Source: Paenibacillus marchantiae (GTDB taxonomy: Bacteria > Bacillota > Bacilli > Paenibacillales > Paenibacillaceae). Taken from it: a stretch of 64,000 bases of DNA. This document shows positions 51,323 to 60,122 of this stretch, piece by piece. How positions within the stretch are numbered: position 1 is the stretch's first letter; each line of letters begins with the position of its first letter. Where the stretch lies: positions 2,294,001-2,358,000 of the forward strand of contig NZ_CP118270.1 in assembly GCF_028771845.1 (NCBI RefSeq), in the 5' to 3' direction. The position numbers were made by a program, and so were the translations under genes. The notes under the pieces were generated by a model that was not told the DNA's origin, made no database searches, and worked only from the letters and a program-made list of their open reading frames with translations.

Positions 51323-51367
51323 TTAGTCGACTAACTAAATGATAAGTTTCATTTGACATATCGTCAA
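51323..51367 (-). promoter_or_regulatory. Promoter and palindromic operator of the MarR/exporter operon
   Basis: On the minus strand TTGACG and TATCAT are 17 bases apart (51339-51367). Directly downstream, at 51323-51334, lies the perfect palindrome TTAGTCGACTAA, where a bound MarR dimer would block transcription. Confidence 0.75.
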
Positions 51368-51393
51368 GTGATTTTGATTTTTTAAAATGGATA

Positions 51394-51472
51394 CAAAAAA
51401 ACCTCTGCTTTGAGTGGATGAAGAGAGCATGTTAGCTGACTCTGTTCCTATCTACAAAGAGAGGTTTTTTGG
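51394..51472 (-). terminator. Terminator after the siderophore-binding protein gene
   Basis: AAAAAACCTCT and AGAGGTTTTTT with a CTTTG/CAAAG inner pair close a long hairpin. T runs are present on the minus strand. Confidence 0.6.
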
Positions 51473-51504
51473 TGTTTTTTTATATGTCGTGCGTAAGGAT
51501 TATT

Positions 51505-52452
51505 TTATTTCTTAGAGAACATTTCTTTGGCTTCATCCATGGCCATTTTATTGCCGATTGAAGAATAGTCCAACCAAGGTTGAGCACCGATTGGGTAGAC
51601 ATGACCTGCTTTGACAGCCTTTAGTCCTTGCCAGATCGGATTATTTTGCAGTTCTTTGAACATGTTCTGAGCTTCATCATCCGAGTTCACGACAACGAAG
51701 ATCGCATCTGCATCAAAGTCCGGCAGTATTTCACGTGAAACAACTTGATACGGTTTGGACGAATCGAATTCTTCAATGCCTTTAGCTGGAGTTAACCCCA
51801 GATCTTCATACAAAATTGGGCCCATTGGACGGCGTGTACTGAATACACGCAGTTCTTTGGCGGTAACACGGATAGCCATTACGGTGCCGTCACCGATTGT
51901 ATCGTGAATCAGGGATTTCACTTCTTCCGTTTCAGTTGCATAATCCTGAATGTATTGCTCTGCTTCTTTCTCGCGGTTGACCAGTTTACCAATGTCTTTC
52001 AGATGGTCGCGCCAAGTGCCATCATCCAGATTGAAGACGTGTACAGGGGCGATTTTCTCGAATTTGGCAATATCATCACCGGAGAATTCTTCGTCCAGAT
52101 AGATGACATCTGGTTTCAGGGCAAGTAAGGCTTCCATGTCCGGGTCCTTAACGGGACCGAGCGGCGTTGTATTTTGAAGACGGTCAGCCACATGGGACAG
52201 GAAGGCTTTGGCTTCCCCGCCGATCACCGAACCAACCGGTGTAATGCCGAGAGACAGCAGGTCATTGGTCAGATGGATCGACATGGATGCGATGCGTTGA
52301 TCCCCGGAAGCGGAATTGGTATCCTGTGTAGCGTTCGAAGTGTCCGTAGTAGAACCTTCCGACGCAGAGGATGAATTATTGGCGTTCCCGCAGGCTGCGA
52401 GTACAAGCACGAGACAGATGCTCATGAAGAGCATAAGGTTTTTCTTTAACAT
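51505..52452 (-). CDS. Iron-siderophore-binding lipoprotein (FeuA/YfiY/FhuD type)
   Basis: Surface receptor for a ferric siderophore, 315 residues from ATG 52452. That start gives a clean lipoprotein signal with lipobox LAAC and C21; the longer frame has no ribosome site. The mature part has the helix-linked two-lobe fold of group III binding proteins (RIASMSIHLTNDLLSLGITP, VGSVIGG, KPDVIYLDEEFSGDDIAKF, FAVVNSDDEA-like text and QPWLDYSSIG). Its permeases lie directly upstream on the same strand. No ATPase is in the block; such systems often share a YusV-type ATPase. Confidence 0.92.
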   Translation of the reverse strand: MLKKNLMLFMSICLVLVLAACGNANNSSSASEGSTTDTSNATQDTNSASGDQRIASMSIHLTNDLLSLGITPVGSVIGGEAKAFLSHVADRLQNTTPLGPVKDPDMEALLALKPDVIYLDEEFSGDDIAKFEKIAPVHVFNLDDGTWRDHLKDIGKLVNREKEAEQYIQDYATETEEVKSLIHDTIGDGTVMAIRVTAKELRVFSTRRPMGPILYEDLGLTPAKGIEEFDSSKPYQVVSREILPDFDADAIFVVVNSDDEAQNMFKELQNNPIWQGLKAVKAGHVYPIGAQPWLDYSSIGNKMAMDEAKEMFSKK

Positions 52453-52542
52453 GGGTAATCTCAATCTCCTTGAACATCTCATGGATGTTGTTTTTATGTT
52501 GGGTGTACCGGTGAAATTATTCGGATTGTTCCGATAAATTTA

Positions 52543-53559
52543 TTACTTGGTTCGTACCAGCAGATATAAAAAGTAAGGTGCGCCGATCGCAGCGACCACA
52601 ACACCTGCCGGAATGGAATTAGGCTGAAAGATCGTTCGCCCGACCGTATCGGCAGCAACCAGGATCACCATGCCGATGAGTCCGGCGGCTGGGATCAGAT
52701 GGCGATGCATCGGGCCAACCAGTCTGCGGGCCAGATGCGGCGCCGCCAGACCAATGAATCCGATCCCGCCAGCCATAGACACACTGACGGCAGACAATGC
52801 TACCGTGCACAATAGCAAAATAACACGTTGGGATCTGACGGGTGTACCAATACTGGTCGCGGCAGCATCTCCCAGATTGAAGGCATCCAGCGTTTTGGAG
52901 CGGCTCCATATGTACGAGATGCACAGCACAACCCATGGAAGCAGCGCCTGAACATGAACCCAGTCTCTGCCCCAGACGCTACCTGCCAGCCAGCGGGCGG
53001 CGAAGGAATAGGTGTCTTCATCCAAACGCAGGGACAGATAGAGCGTCAGGGCATGGAAACCGGCTGCTACGGCAATGCCCACCAGAATAAGCTTAATGGG
53101 GGATACTCCGTTATGTCGGTCATAGGATAGCAGCATGATAATCAACGCCGCGGCGACACTGCCTGCAAAAGCAAACAGCGGAATCAGCAAGGCCACCGAA
53201 CCATTCATGGAATGGGAGAAGCTTACGAATACCATCAATCCAAAAGCCGCTCCTGCATGCAAGCCGAGGATGCCCGGATCGGCTAATGGATTGCGTGTAA
53301 TGCCTTGCAGCGCAGCACCGGCAACACCGAGTCCCGCTCCGGCGAGTACAGTAACCAGAATGCGTGGCAGTCGATAGTCGAACAATACAATCTGATCATC
53401 CGGCGTACCATAGCCAATCAGGGTGTGAAGCACGGCTATTGGTGATAGGCGAATTGTTCCCGAGTTGAGGCTGATAACGATAACGGCACAGGCGATACAG
53501 AGCAGCGCAACGCTGACCGCTATGGAACGTTTGCCTCGTGAAGGTGTATTCGTGTTCAT
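52543..53559 (-). CDS. FecCD-family iron-siderophore permease (second)
   Basis: A 338-residue permease with nine or ten helices. Family motifs are RLPRILVTVLAGAGLGVAGA, GITRNPLADPGILGLHAGAA, SMAGGIGFIGLAAPHLARRL and PAAGLIGMVILVAADTVGR. It starts three bases after the stop of the first permease, so both are co-translated. Together they form the channel for the binding lipoprotein that follows. In B. subtilis the comparable operon is feuABC, though here the receptor gene is last rather than first. Confidence 0.94.
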   Translation of the reverse strand: MNTNTPSRGKRSIAVSVALLCIACAVIVISLNSGTIRLSPIAVLHTLIGYGTPDDQIVLFDYRLPRILVTVLAGAGLGVAGAALQGITRNPLADPGILGLHAGAAFGLMVFVSFSHSMNGSVALLIPLFAFAGSVAAALIIMLLSYDRHNGVSPIKLILVGIAVAAGFHALTLYLSLRLDEDTYSFAARWLAGSVWGRDWVHVQALLPWVVLCISYIWSRSKTLDAFNLGDAAATSIGTPVRSQRVILLLCTVALSAVSVSMAGGIGFIGLAAPHLARRLVGPMHRHLIPAAGLIGMVILVAADTVGRTIFQPNSIPAGVVVAAIGAPYFLYLLVRTK

Positions 53560-53561
53560 CG

Positions 53562-54608
53562 CTATAGGGCCCTCCTTTCTTTACGGGCCAGATAGAGGAA
53601 GAAAGGTACACCGACAAAGGCAACCATAATGCCTACAGCCAGTTCTTGAGGCGGGTTCACAATGCGTGATCCTAGATCGGCGAGCACCAGCAAGACGGCT
53701 CCGAGCAGGGAGGACATCGGAATGATGAGTCGATAATCCACGCCAACCAATTTGCGAGAAATATGTGGTATGACCAGTCCAACAAAGCCGATCGAGCCTA
53801 CAGCAGAAACGGATACGCCAGCCAGCACAACAACCGCCGTCAAGGCAAACAGTCTGGTCCAGCGGAGGTTGATTCCGAGATTAATCGCAACTTCTTCTCC
53901 TAGCGACATGAGAGATATCCGACGGGCCATAGGCAAAGTGAGCACGAGAGTAACCAGCAGAACAGGCAGAATCAGCTTCAGATGCCGCCATTCAATTCCC
54001 CCGAAACCACCCGCATACCAGAAGGCTAAATCCTGGCTCAAGTCAAAATATATGGCGACACCGGTGCTAAGCGAACTCAGCATGGCTGCAATAACGGCAC
54101 CCGCAACGGTAAGCCTGATGGACGTCAGTCCTCCGGGTGCCGCCATGCCCAGCAGGAAAATGAGCAGCGTGCCAAGCACAGCCCCTACAAATGACAGGAA
54201 CATAATCCAGCCATAAGGCAATCCTGGCCAGAAGGCGAAGCTGAGCGCCACGACAAAGGTAGCGCCTGCATTGATCCCCAGAATGCCGGTATCTGCCAGC
54301 GGATTACGTGTGATTCCCTGCATGAGCGCTCCAGCTACAGCAAAGGCTGCGCCAATCACAGCAGCAGCAATGACACGTGGCAGCCTTAGCTCGTGAATAA
54401 TCTGATGCGGCGTCAAAGCCGGATTGTACTGAAATATGGCAGTCCACACGGTCTCCAGTGTCAGCCCCTTGGCACCAAGAGAAATGGCGATAAACATACT
54501 AAGCAGCAGTGCGGCAATGGCCGCCAAAAACATCAGGCCAACCGTCACTGCGGATTTTCTCGATTTGGACGGACGTTGTGACAGTCCCGGATGTTGAATG
54601 CGGGTCAC
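53562..54608 (-). CDS. FecCD-family iron-siderophore permease (first)
   Basis: A 348-residue permease paralogous to the next gene: RLPRVIAAAVIGAAFAVAGA, GITRNPLADTGILGINAGAT, GSIGFVGLVIPHISRKLVGV and LLGAVLLVLADLGSRIV. It begins with GTG, with AAAGGA immediately before it; that spacing is unusually short, but no other start is in frame. It is the first gene after a Fur box and after the Btr-like regulator gene, so it heads the uptake operon. Confidence 0.92.
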   Translation of the reverse strand: MTRIQHPGLSQRPSKSRKSAVTVGLMFLAAIAALLLSMFIAISLGAKGLTLETVWTAIFQYNPALTPHQIIHELRLPRVIAAAVIGAAFAVAGALMQGITRNPLADTGILGINAGATFVVALSFAFWPGLPYGWIMFLSFVGAVLGTLLIFLLGMAAPGGLTSIRLTVAGAVIAAMLSSLSTGVAIYFDLSQDLAFWYAGGFGGIEWRHLKLILPVLLVTLVLTLPMARRISLMSLGEEVAINLGINLRWTRLFALTAVVVLAGVSVSAVGSIGFVGLVIPHISRKLVGVDYRLIIPMSSLLGAVLLVLADLGSRIVNPPQELAVGIMVAFVGVPFFLYLARKERRAL

Positions 54609-54642
54609 TCCTTTGTTACCAACAACGCATTGCTGTTGTTAT

Positions 54643-54657
54643 TGATTATCATTATCA
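54643..54657 (-). promoter_or_regulatory. Fur box before the siderophore uptake operon
   Basis: On the minus strand TGATAATGATAATCA matches the 7-1-7 Fur consensus TGATAATNATTATCA at 14 of 15 positions. It lies 34 bases before the first permease gene, so iron repression of uptake is expected. Confidence 0.85.
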
Positions 54658-54735
54658 ATTAGTGAACATTATAAAATCTTAATTCAGGCCCGTACATGGC
54701 ATAAATTAAGATTATAGAGATGGACATTTTTTAGA

Positions 54736-56454
54736 TTACAGAAATGCTGGTTTGTTCGTCAACATAGAGAGCGCTTCATCGAGCTGGATGTTGATGGAAT
54801 AAGGAGCGTATACCACCCATGAATTCCAGTCTATGACATGCACACGCCCAGCTTTTACCGCAGGATAGTTTTCCCACAACGGATCAGCCGTAATCTGCTG
54901 TAACAGAGTAGTACGTTCGTGCATGGACGTAACCGCAATCAGCAGCACATCCGCTTCCAATCCATCCCATTCTCCAGGCGTGAAAGACATCCAGTTGAAT
55001 CCCACACCGGCAGGTTTGCCTGTTAGTTCTTTCTGAATTCGATCAGGAGCGGACAGTTGCAGGCTTCGGTAAAATACATGACCGAAGTTGCGATTACTGT
55101 ACATGCGCGGTCCTTTTGCAGTTAAGGTACAGATCGCGACGGTGACCTGACCTGCTGTATCTCTGATCTTTTTGCGTGCCCGCTCCGCCTTACGCTCATG
55201 CCGATCCAGCCACTCCTTTGCCGCTTGAGTACGATCCACGATAGAGGCAATTTTCTGCAAATGACCAAACATGTCTGTCTGATTCCAAGGGATGGTGATG
55301 ATGGGAGCGACATCTCCGATATGTTCCATCGCTTTAGCGGCTGCGTTGTCCTTGGTCAGAATTAAGTCGGGATTCACATCAAGGAATGCCTGTCGTCCCT
55401 GTTCCCACGGTTCATAGGCATGGAACGGCAGCGTCAACGATTTGGGAACATGGGGCAGATGGCCCTGGATCTGCGCTGCGCATGGTGTGATGCCAAGAGT
55501 CATCAGGTGATCGGTGTATGGATAGGAGAGTGAGACGATATTTCGATGTACCTGCTTGGCATAGGAAGTTGGCGCATAACCGGCATGGTTCCTGAAGCGG
55601 CGGCTGAAATAGAATTCGTCCCGATAGCCTACCTGGCGGGCTACATCACGAATACGCAGATCTGAAGTCATGAGCAATTCCTTGGCCCGATTCATTCGTA
55701 AATGAGTGATATATTCGATAGGATTTTTCTGCATCCGACTCTTAAACAGCTGTGAATAATACGACGGATGCATACCTGCCAGTTCGGCCAGCTTTTCCAG
55801 CTTGATTTCGTTCATATAGTTTTCCCGCATATACTGCAAGGTGGATCTGAGCCACTGTTCTGGCTCGTCCTGTGCTTCCGCATGCTCCTGACCTTCCTGC
55901 GGCCAGAGCGTATGAAACAGATCGGTCAAAAGCAGCTGCACTTTCAAGCTGGTCTGTGAAGCTTCTGTTGTTAATTGTGCGGCAATTCGCTGTATCCCAT
56001 AGTAAGGGCCCTGAATCCACCCAGTTACAGGTGAACCAAGCTCTCGCTCATATATTCGCCGTTCTTTCGTTTTCTCAGCAACCCGAAACAGATCGAAATG
56101 AATGATATACAATTCAATCTCATGGTCCGCATCAGAGAAAAGCTCCAGAGAAGTTCCCGGTGTAGACAAGAAGGCGGACTTACGTGTGACAAGGGATTCG
56201 ATACCGTTCGCTACCAGCTTGCCCGTGAATTTATGCATGTAGACAAAGGTATGGTGAGGGAGCTCAGTCTGACTCCATTGCCAATGCGTATTCACGGTAA
56301 CCAGCTCTGCCAGACGCAATTCGAGCAGCGCATCGTTAAGAAAAGCATCCATTTCCGTTCGTGTCATGGATTCATCAGTGCGTTTCGGGTGATCCGGTTG
56401 GGTCAACGTGTTGGAGGTATTGCCGTTATTATTGGTGCTTGGATGGGTTAACAT
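54736..56454 (-). CDS. AraC-type activator fused to a siderophore-binding domain (Btr-like)
   Basis: A 572-residue regulator. Residues about 30-200 are a cupin-like N-terminal domain, 205-305 carry two AraC helix-turn-helix units (KLEKLAELAGMHPSYYSQLF; IRDVARQVGYRDEFYFSRRF), and 310-572 form a FecB-like periplasmic-binding domain without signal peptide (MTLGITPCAAQIQGHLPHVP onward). This is the layout of B. subtilis Btr, which binds bacillibactin inside the cell and activates feuABC. AAAGGAGGT ribosome site. It precedes the uptake genes, which it probably activates, and follows fetB by 33 bases. Confidence 0.92.
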   Translation of the reverse strand: MLTHPSTNNNGNTSNTLTQPDHPKRTDESMTRTEMDAFLNDALLELRLAELVTVNTHWQWSQTELPHHTFVYMHKFTGKLVANGIESLVTRKSAFLSTPGTSLELFSDADHEIELYIIHFDLFRVAEKTKERRIYERELGSPVTGWIQGPYYGIQRIAAQLTTEASQTSLKVQLLLTDLFHTLWPQEGQEHAEAQDEPEQWLRSTLQYMRENYMNEIKLEKLAELAGMHPSYYSQLFKSRMQKNPIEYITHLRMNRAKELLMTSDLRIRDVARQVGYRDEFYFSRRFRNHAGYAPTSYAKQVHRNIVSLSYPYTDHLMTLGITPCAAQIQGHLPHVPKSLTLPFHAYEPWEQGRQAFLDVNPDLILTKDNAAAKAMEHIGDVAPIITIPWNQTDMFGHLQKIASIVDRTQAAKEWLDRHERKAERARKKIRDTAGQVTVAICTLTAKGPRMYSNRNFGHVFYRSLQLSAPDRIQKELTGKPAGVGFNWMSFTPGEWDGLEADVLLIAVTSMHERTTLLQQITADPLWENYPAVKAGRVHVIDWNSWVVYAPYSINIQLDEALSMLTNKPAFL

Positions 56455-56487
56455 GGTGTGACCTCCTTTCCTCGCGAGGTTGATATA

Positions 56488-57237
56488 TCATAGCGAGCGC
56501 AGCCGCATATCCGATGTGAACCACTGTCGGTACGTCATCATGCTGAGCAGAATGCTGGTAATGGCGGCTGAGCTGGTAAAAGCAAACACGATCAGAATCT
56601 GGTAACGCACGGCCTCAACCGGATCAGCACCCGCAATAATCATGCCTGTCATCATGCCAGGAAGCTGTACGAGTCCTACCGTTTTCATGCCATCGATCGT
56701 GGGGATCATGCTGGATTTTACAGAACGTTTCAATACGTCCTGAAAAGCACGTCTTGGCGTTGCGCCAAGTGCAAGCAGGGACTCAATCTCTCCTTTGGAG
56801 GATTCGACCTCGCGTTTCATCTGATTCAGGAACAGCCCGGACACCACCATGGCATTACCGATGGTCATCCCGCTCAATGGAATTATGTATTGGGGAGTAG
56901 GTTCTACAATTCCCAGTCCTAACAACAGTCCCATCATGAGCAGCTCCGTGACCGTAATTGCAGCCGCAATATATAAGGAAATCCAGCGAAGTCCTTTGCC
57001 ACGTTTGCCAGCATTAATGGAGGCTACGATAATCATGAATCCGACAATGGCAATGATAAGAACGGGGTGATCCGAGTTAAAAATAAATTGAAGTACATAT
57101 CCGACAAGCAACAGCTGTACAGCGGAACGAACAGTGCCTATAGCAATATCCTTTTCCAGATCAAGCTTCTGCCAGACAGAGATGAGCATGGTGACCATCA
57201 CAAATATAATGGTAAAACTCAGAGCGATGAGTGACAT
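56488..57237 (-). CDS. fetB: ABC permease of the FetB/YbbM family, putative iron exporter
   Basis: A 249-residue membrane protein with six or seven helices of the UPF0014 family. Marks are KLDLEKDIAIGTVRSAVQLLLVGYVL, PLSGMTIGNAMVVSGLFLNQ and LPGMMTGMIIAGADPVEAVR. E. coli FetAB (YbbLM) lowers cellular iron under oxidative stress, although other substrates have been suggested for the family. It sits between its ATPase gene and the Btr-like siderophore regulator, in an iron-related block. Symbol given by family and context. Confidence 0.88.
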   Translation of the reverse strand: MSLIALSFTIIFVMVTMLISVWQKLDLEKDIAIGTVRSAVQLLLVGYVLQFIFNSDHPVLIIAIVGFMIIVASINAGKRGKGLRWISLYIAAAITVTELLMMGLLLGLGIVEPTPQYIIPLSGMTIGNAMVVSGLFLNQMKREVESSKGEIESLLALGATPRRAFQDVLKRSVKSSMIPTIDGMKTVGLVQLPGMMTGMIIAGADPVEAVRYQILIVFAFTSSAAITSILLSMMTYRQWFTSDMRLRSL

Positions 57238-57246
57238 GATTTCTCC

Positions 57247-57987
57247 TTATTCTGCCGCAGGGGCAGGGTTCATAATGAATTGTCTAGCCAGGTCCGTGGC
57301 CGGATTGTCAAAAAAATGAGCTGTCGGCTGGCGCTCTAGCAGTGTCTGATTGCCCAAAAACCAGGTGGTTGTACTGAATGATTGTGCCTGTTCCTGATCA
57401 TGGGTAACCCAGACGAGCGAAGTACCTTCCTGCTGGCTCCAGCGGGTCAATTGTTCTTCCACCAGGCGTGCGTTGGTCCGATCCAGGGAAGCAGTCACTT
57501 CATCCAGAAGCAGGACCTCAGGACGCAGCATCATGGAACGAATAAGAGCTATGCGCTGTTTCTCCCCACCGGAGAGGTCAATGGCCCGCTTATGAATATC
57601 AAGATTCTCCAGTCCCATACCTGCAAGCAGGCGGCGGGCGAGATCCTGATCGTATGGCTGCCTGTGAAGCAGATGCACTGTTTTCAGGTTATCTTCCACA
57701 CTGCCTGCCAGCATGACAGCTTGCTGTGCGACATAAGTCATTCGTGTGCGCCAGATACGAGGGTCCGAATCCCGATAAGAAATTCCTTTCCAGATCAGGT
57801 CTCCTTCATCAGGAATATCCAGCAGGGCGAGAATGCGGAGCAATGTGCTCTTCCCTTGGCCGGATGCACCGAGTATGGCAATACGTTCTCCCTGATCCAC
57901 TTCTGCGTTCACATGTTCAAATAAAATACGCTGCTCGGTTAAACCGATACGTTTTACTAGTTTATCAATGGTTAAAAGTGTGGACAA
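57247..57987 (-). CDS. fetA: ABC ATPase of the FetA/YbbL family, putative iron exporter
   Basis: A 246-residue ATPase with Walker A GASGQGKST, signature LSGGEKQRIALIRSM and Walker B VLLLDEVTASLD. It has the GxGKS variant with Q, and its Walker B wording DEVTASLD, with T for P, is typical of the FetA/YbbL family. The stop lies nine bases before the permease start. A Fur-like box lies 63 bases upstream of the start, so the export pair may be under iron control. Confidence 0.88.
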   Translation of the reverse strand: MSTLLTIDKLVKRIGLTEQRILFEHVNAEVDQGERIAILGASGQGKSTLLRILALLDIPDEGDLIWKGISYRDSDPRIWRTRMTYVAQQAVMLAGSVEDNLKTVHLLHRQPYDQDLARRLLAGMGLENLDIHKRAIDLSGGEKQRIALIRSMMLRPEVLLLDEVTASLDRTNARLVEEQLTRWSQQEGTSLVWVTHDQEQAQSFSTTTWFLGNQTLLERQPTAHFFDNPATDLARQFIMNPAPAAE

Positions 57988-58050
57988 AGTCGGGTCGTCC
58001 TTTCATCCGTGATCTGCAATCATCTTAGCAAAAATACGAAAAAATTGAAA

Positions 58051-58065
58051 TGAGAGTGAATCTCA
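58051..58065 (-). promoter_or_regulatory. Fur-like box before fetA
   Basis: TGAGAGTGAATCTCA is a near palindrome with perfect TGAGA/TCTCA ends, and differs at two positions from the TGAGAATNATTCTCA variant of the Fur box. The position before an iron-related operon supports it. Confidence 0.5.
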
Positions 58066-58215
58066 ATTAGATCATTAAAATGACAACATGGAATGTGAAA
58101 GATGAAACGGGTCTGACGCAAGCGGTTCTTTTTGGTAAAATAAAGAAGACTCCGTGTTGGCCTAATCGAGATCGTGATCTTTTTAAAATATGTTGATATC
58201 AGGGGAGGCTTTACG

Positions 58216-59217
58216 ATGACGAAAGTTGTTGGACGGGACAAGGTGAATTGGGGCATTATGGGTACAGGATGGATTGCATCCCAGTTCGCACGAGATCTGG
58301 AGCATGCCGGAAACGCCGTAAAAGCTGCGGTGGGTTCACGAACATCTGAAAGCGCAGAGAAGTTTGCAGCTGAATATGGTTTTGCACGCGCTTACGGTTC
58401 ATATGATGAGATGCTGCAGGACCCTGAAGTGGACATTATTTATGTGGCAACACCGCATCCGTTACATAAGGAAAATGTGCTTGCTTGTCTGGAAGCGGGT
58501 AAAGCAGTACTCTGTGAGAAACCGTTTACGATGAATGCCCGTCAGCTGGAGCAATTGGTGGATAAGGCGCGTGAGCGCAATCTTTTCCTCATGGAAGGCA
58601 TGTGGACACGCTTTCTGCCACCGATTACCCAAGCCAGAGCCTGGATTGCGGAAGGCAGAATCGGCGAGGTACGTTTGGTCAAAGCAGACTTTGGTTTCCG
58701 CGTAGGCTGGGAGCCGGAAGGCAGGTTGCTTAACCCGGATCTGGGTGGAGGTGCTTTGCTTGATGCAGGCGTATATCCGATCTCCTTCGCGTCCATGATT
58801 TTTGGCGAGCAGCCTCAGCATGTGTGGAGTACGGCGAACATTGGACAGACGGGTGTGGATGAACAGTTCTCCGTACTGTTGTCTTATTCCGAAGGTCGTT
58901 CTGCATCGCTGAATGGAGCCATTCGTCTTAACTTGAGCAACGAGGCTGTCATATATGGCACAGAAGGGTACATTCGTTTACCACTTTTCCTGGCAGGCAA
59001 AGAAGCTTATCTACATGTGAACGGTCAGGACGAACCGGAGACATTTATCGATGACCGGACGTGTATTGGATATGCGTTTGAAGCGGAGGAAGCAGGTCGC
59101 TGCATCCTGGAAGGACGTACGGAGAGCAGAACGATCCAACTGGACGAATCCCTGGAAATCATGAAGTTGATGGACACGATTCGTGGGCAGTGGGGCCTGC
59201 GGTACAAATCCGAGTAA
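58216..59217 (+). CDS. Gfo/Idh/MocA-family oxidoreductase
   Basis: An NAD(P)-dependent sugar or polyol dehydrogenase-like protein of 333 residues. The N-terminal Rossmann fold (WGIMGTGWIASQFARDLEHA) and the EKP motif (AVLCEKPFTMN) with the conserved lysine are present, followed by the alpha/beta domain (GGGALLDAGVYPISFA). ATG 58216 is chosen, behind AGGGGAGG; the longer frame has no site. It precedes a pyroglutamyl peptidase gene by 22 bases but there is no clear functional link. Substrate unknown; relatives act on inositol, glucose-fructose and dihydrodiols. Confidence 0.9.
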   Translation: MTKVVGRDKVNWGIMGTGWIASQFARDLEHAGNAVKAAVGSRTSESAEKFAAEYGFARAYGSYDEMLQDPEVDIIYVATPHPLHKENVLACLEAGKAVLCEKPFTMNARQLEQLVDKARERNLFLMEGMWTRFLPPITQARAWIAEGRIGEVRLVKADFGFRVGWEPEGRLLNPDLGGGALLDAGVYPISFASMIFGEQPQHVWSTANIGQTGVDEQFSVLLSYSEGRSASLNGAIRLNLSNEAVIYGTEGYIRLPLFLAGKEAYLHVNGQDEPETFIDDRTCIGYAFEAEEAGRCILEGRTESRTIQLDESLEIMKLMDTIRGQWGLRYKSE

Positions 59218-59238
59218 ATAGACAGGAGTGGAAAAGCG

Positions 59239-59859
59239 ATGGTGAAAATTCTGATCTCCGGATTTGAACCTTTTGGCGGGGATGCGGTGAATCCGACGGG
59301 AGAACTGATGGAGGCACTTGCGCATGAAGTGATAGAGGGAGCGGAGCTGAAAACAGTGCTGCTGCCTGTGCACTTCGATGAATGTGCGGATCTGCTAATC
59401 GCAGAGATGGAATCCTATCAACCGGATGTCGTCATCGCCTGTGGTTTGGCCAAAGGCAGGACAGCTATTACACCTGAACGGATTGCTGTTAATGTCAAAG
59501 ATATTCCTCCTGGCTCCTATGCGGACAACCAAGGGCAGAATCCCGTGGACGAGCTCATAGTGGAAGGCAGCCCGGATGGCCTGTTCTCCACATTGCCGAT
59601 TCGTGCAATGGTGAATAACATGGGGGCAGCAGGCATCCCGGCTGCGGTGTCCAATACGGCAGGTACGTATATTTGCAACAATACGATGTACCGGGTGCTG
59701 GATCATATCCGATTGAGACAACTTCCGATTCGTGCCGGATTTGTACATTTTCCAGCTTCAACAGAGATGGCTGTGCTTCAGCCTTCGGTGCCATCACTAC
59801 CCATTCCCATGATGCTGGATGCTCTGCGGGTTATGATTCGCACGGTAGTGGCGGAGTAA
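59239..59859 (+). CDS. pcp: Pyroglutamyl-peptidase I (pyrrolidone-carboxylate peptidase)
   Basis: A cytoplasmic cysteine peptidase that removes N-terminal pyroglutamate from peptides. The 206-residue protein has the family opening ILISGFEPFGGDAVNPT and the complete catalytic triad: E80 (AITPERIAVN), C146 (NTAGTYICNNTMY) and H170 (AGFVHFPAS). Length is normal. ACAGGAGTGG ribosome site. It follows the Gfo/Idh/MocA gene by 22 bases and probably shares its transcript; a strong terminator follows. Confidence 0.96.
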   Translation: MVKILISGFEPFGGDAVNPTGELMEALAHEVIEGAELKTVLLPVHFDECADLLIAEMESYQPDVVIACGLAKGRTAITPERIAVNVKDIPPGSYADNQGQNPVDELIVEGSPDGLFSTLPIRAMVNNMGAAGIPAAVSNTAGTYICNNTMYRVLDHIRLRQLPIRAGFVHFPASTEMAVLQPSVPSLPIPMMLDALRVMIRTVVAE

Positions 59860-59914
59860 TTGAGTTTGGATCAACATTTTGTATAGGTTCGGTTTGTTGT
59901 TGGAATAAATTAAT

Positions 59915-59965
59915 AAGGGCTGTCCTATTGTCATGAATATGACTTTATAGGACAGCCCTTTGTAT
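59915..59965 (+). terminator. Terminator after pcp
   Basis: AAGGGCTGTCCTAT and ATAGGACAGCCCTT pair over 14 bases around 18 bases, ending in TTTGTATT. Confidence 0.88.
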
Positions 59966-60054
59966 TATCTAACGAACTAGAGTCACTTTTAATAAAATGT
60001 TAACGATTCGTTAGCGCCTTGGACACGCAGGTCAATAGCATAGCACTGAGATCG

Positions 60055-60090
60055 TGCCCAACAGAAAATAGGAAAACGAAATTGGGCACA
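60055..60090. other. Eight-base inverted repeat at the end of the mqn genes
   Basis: GTGCCCAA and TTGGGCAC pair around 20 bases, 33 bases past the mqnD stop. No T run follows on the minus strand, so it is only a possible weak terminator. Confidence 0.4.
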
Positions 60091-60122
60091 GCCTCCTATA
60101 TTTTGTATTGATACCGTGCGAA

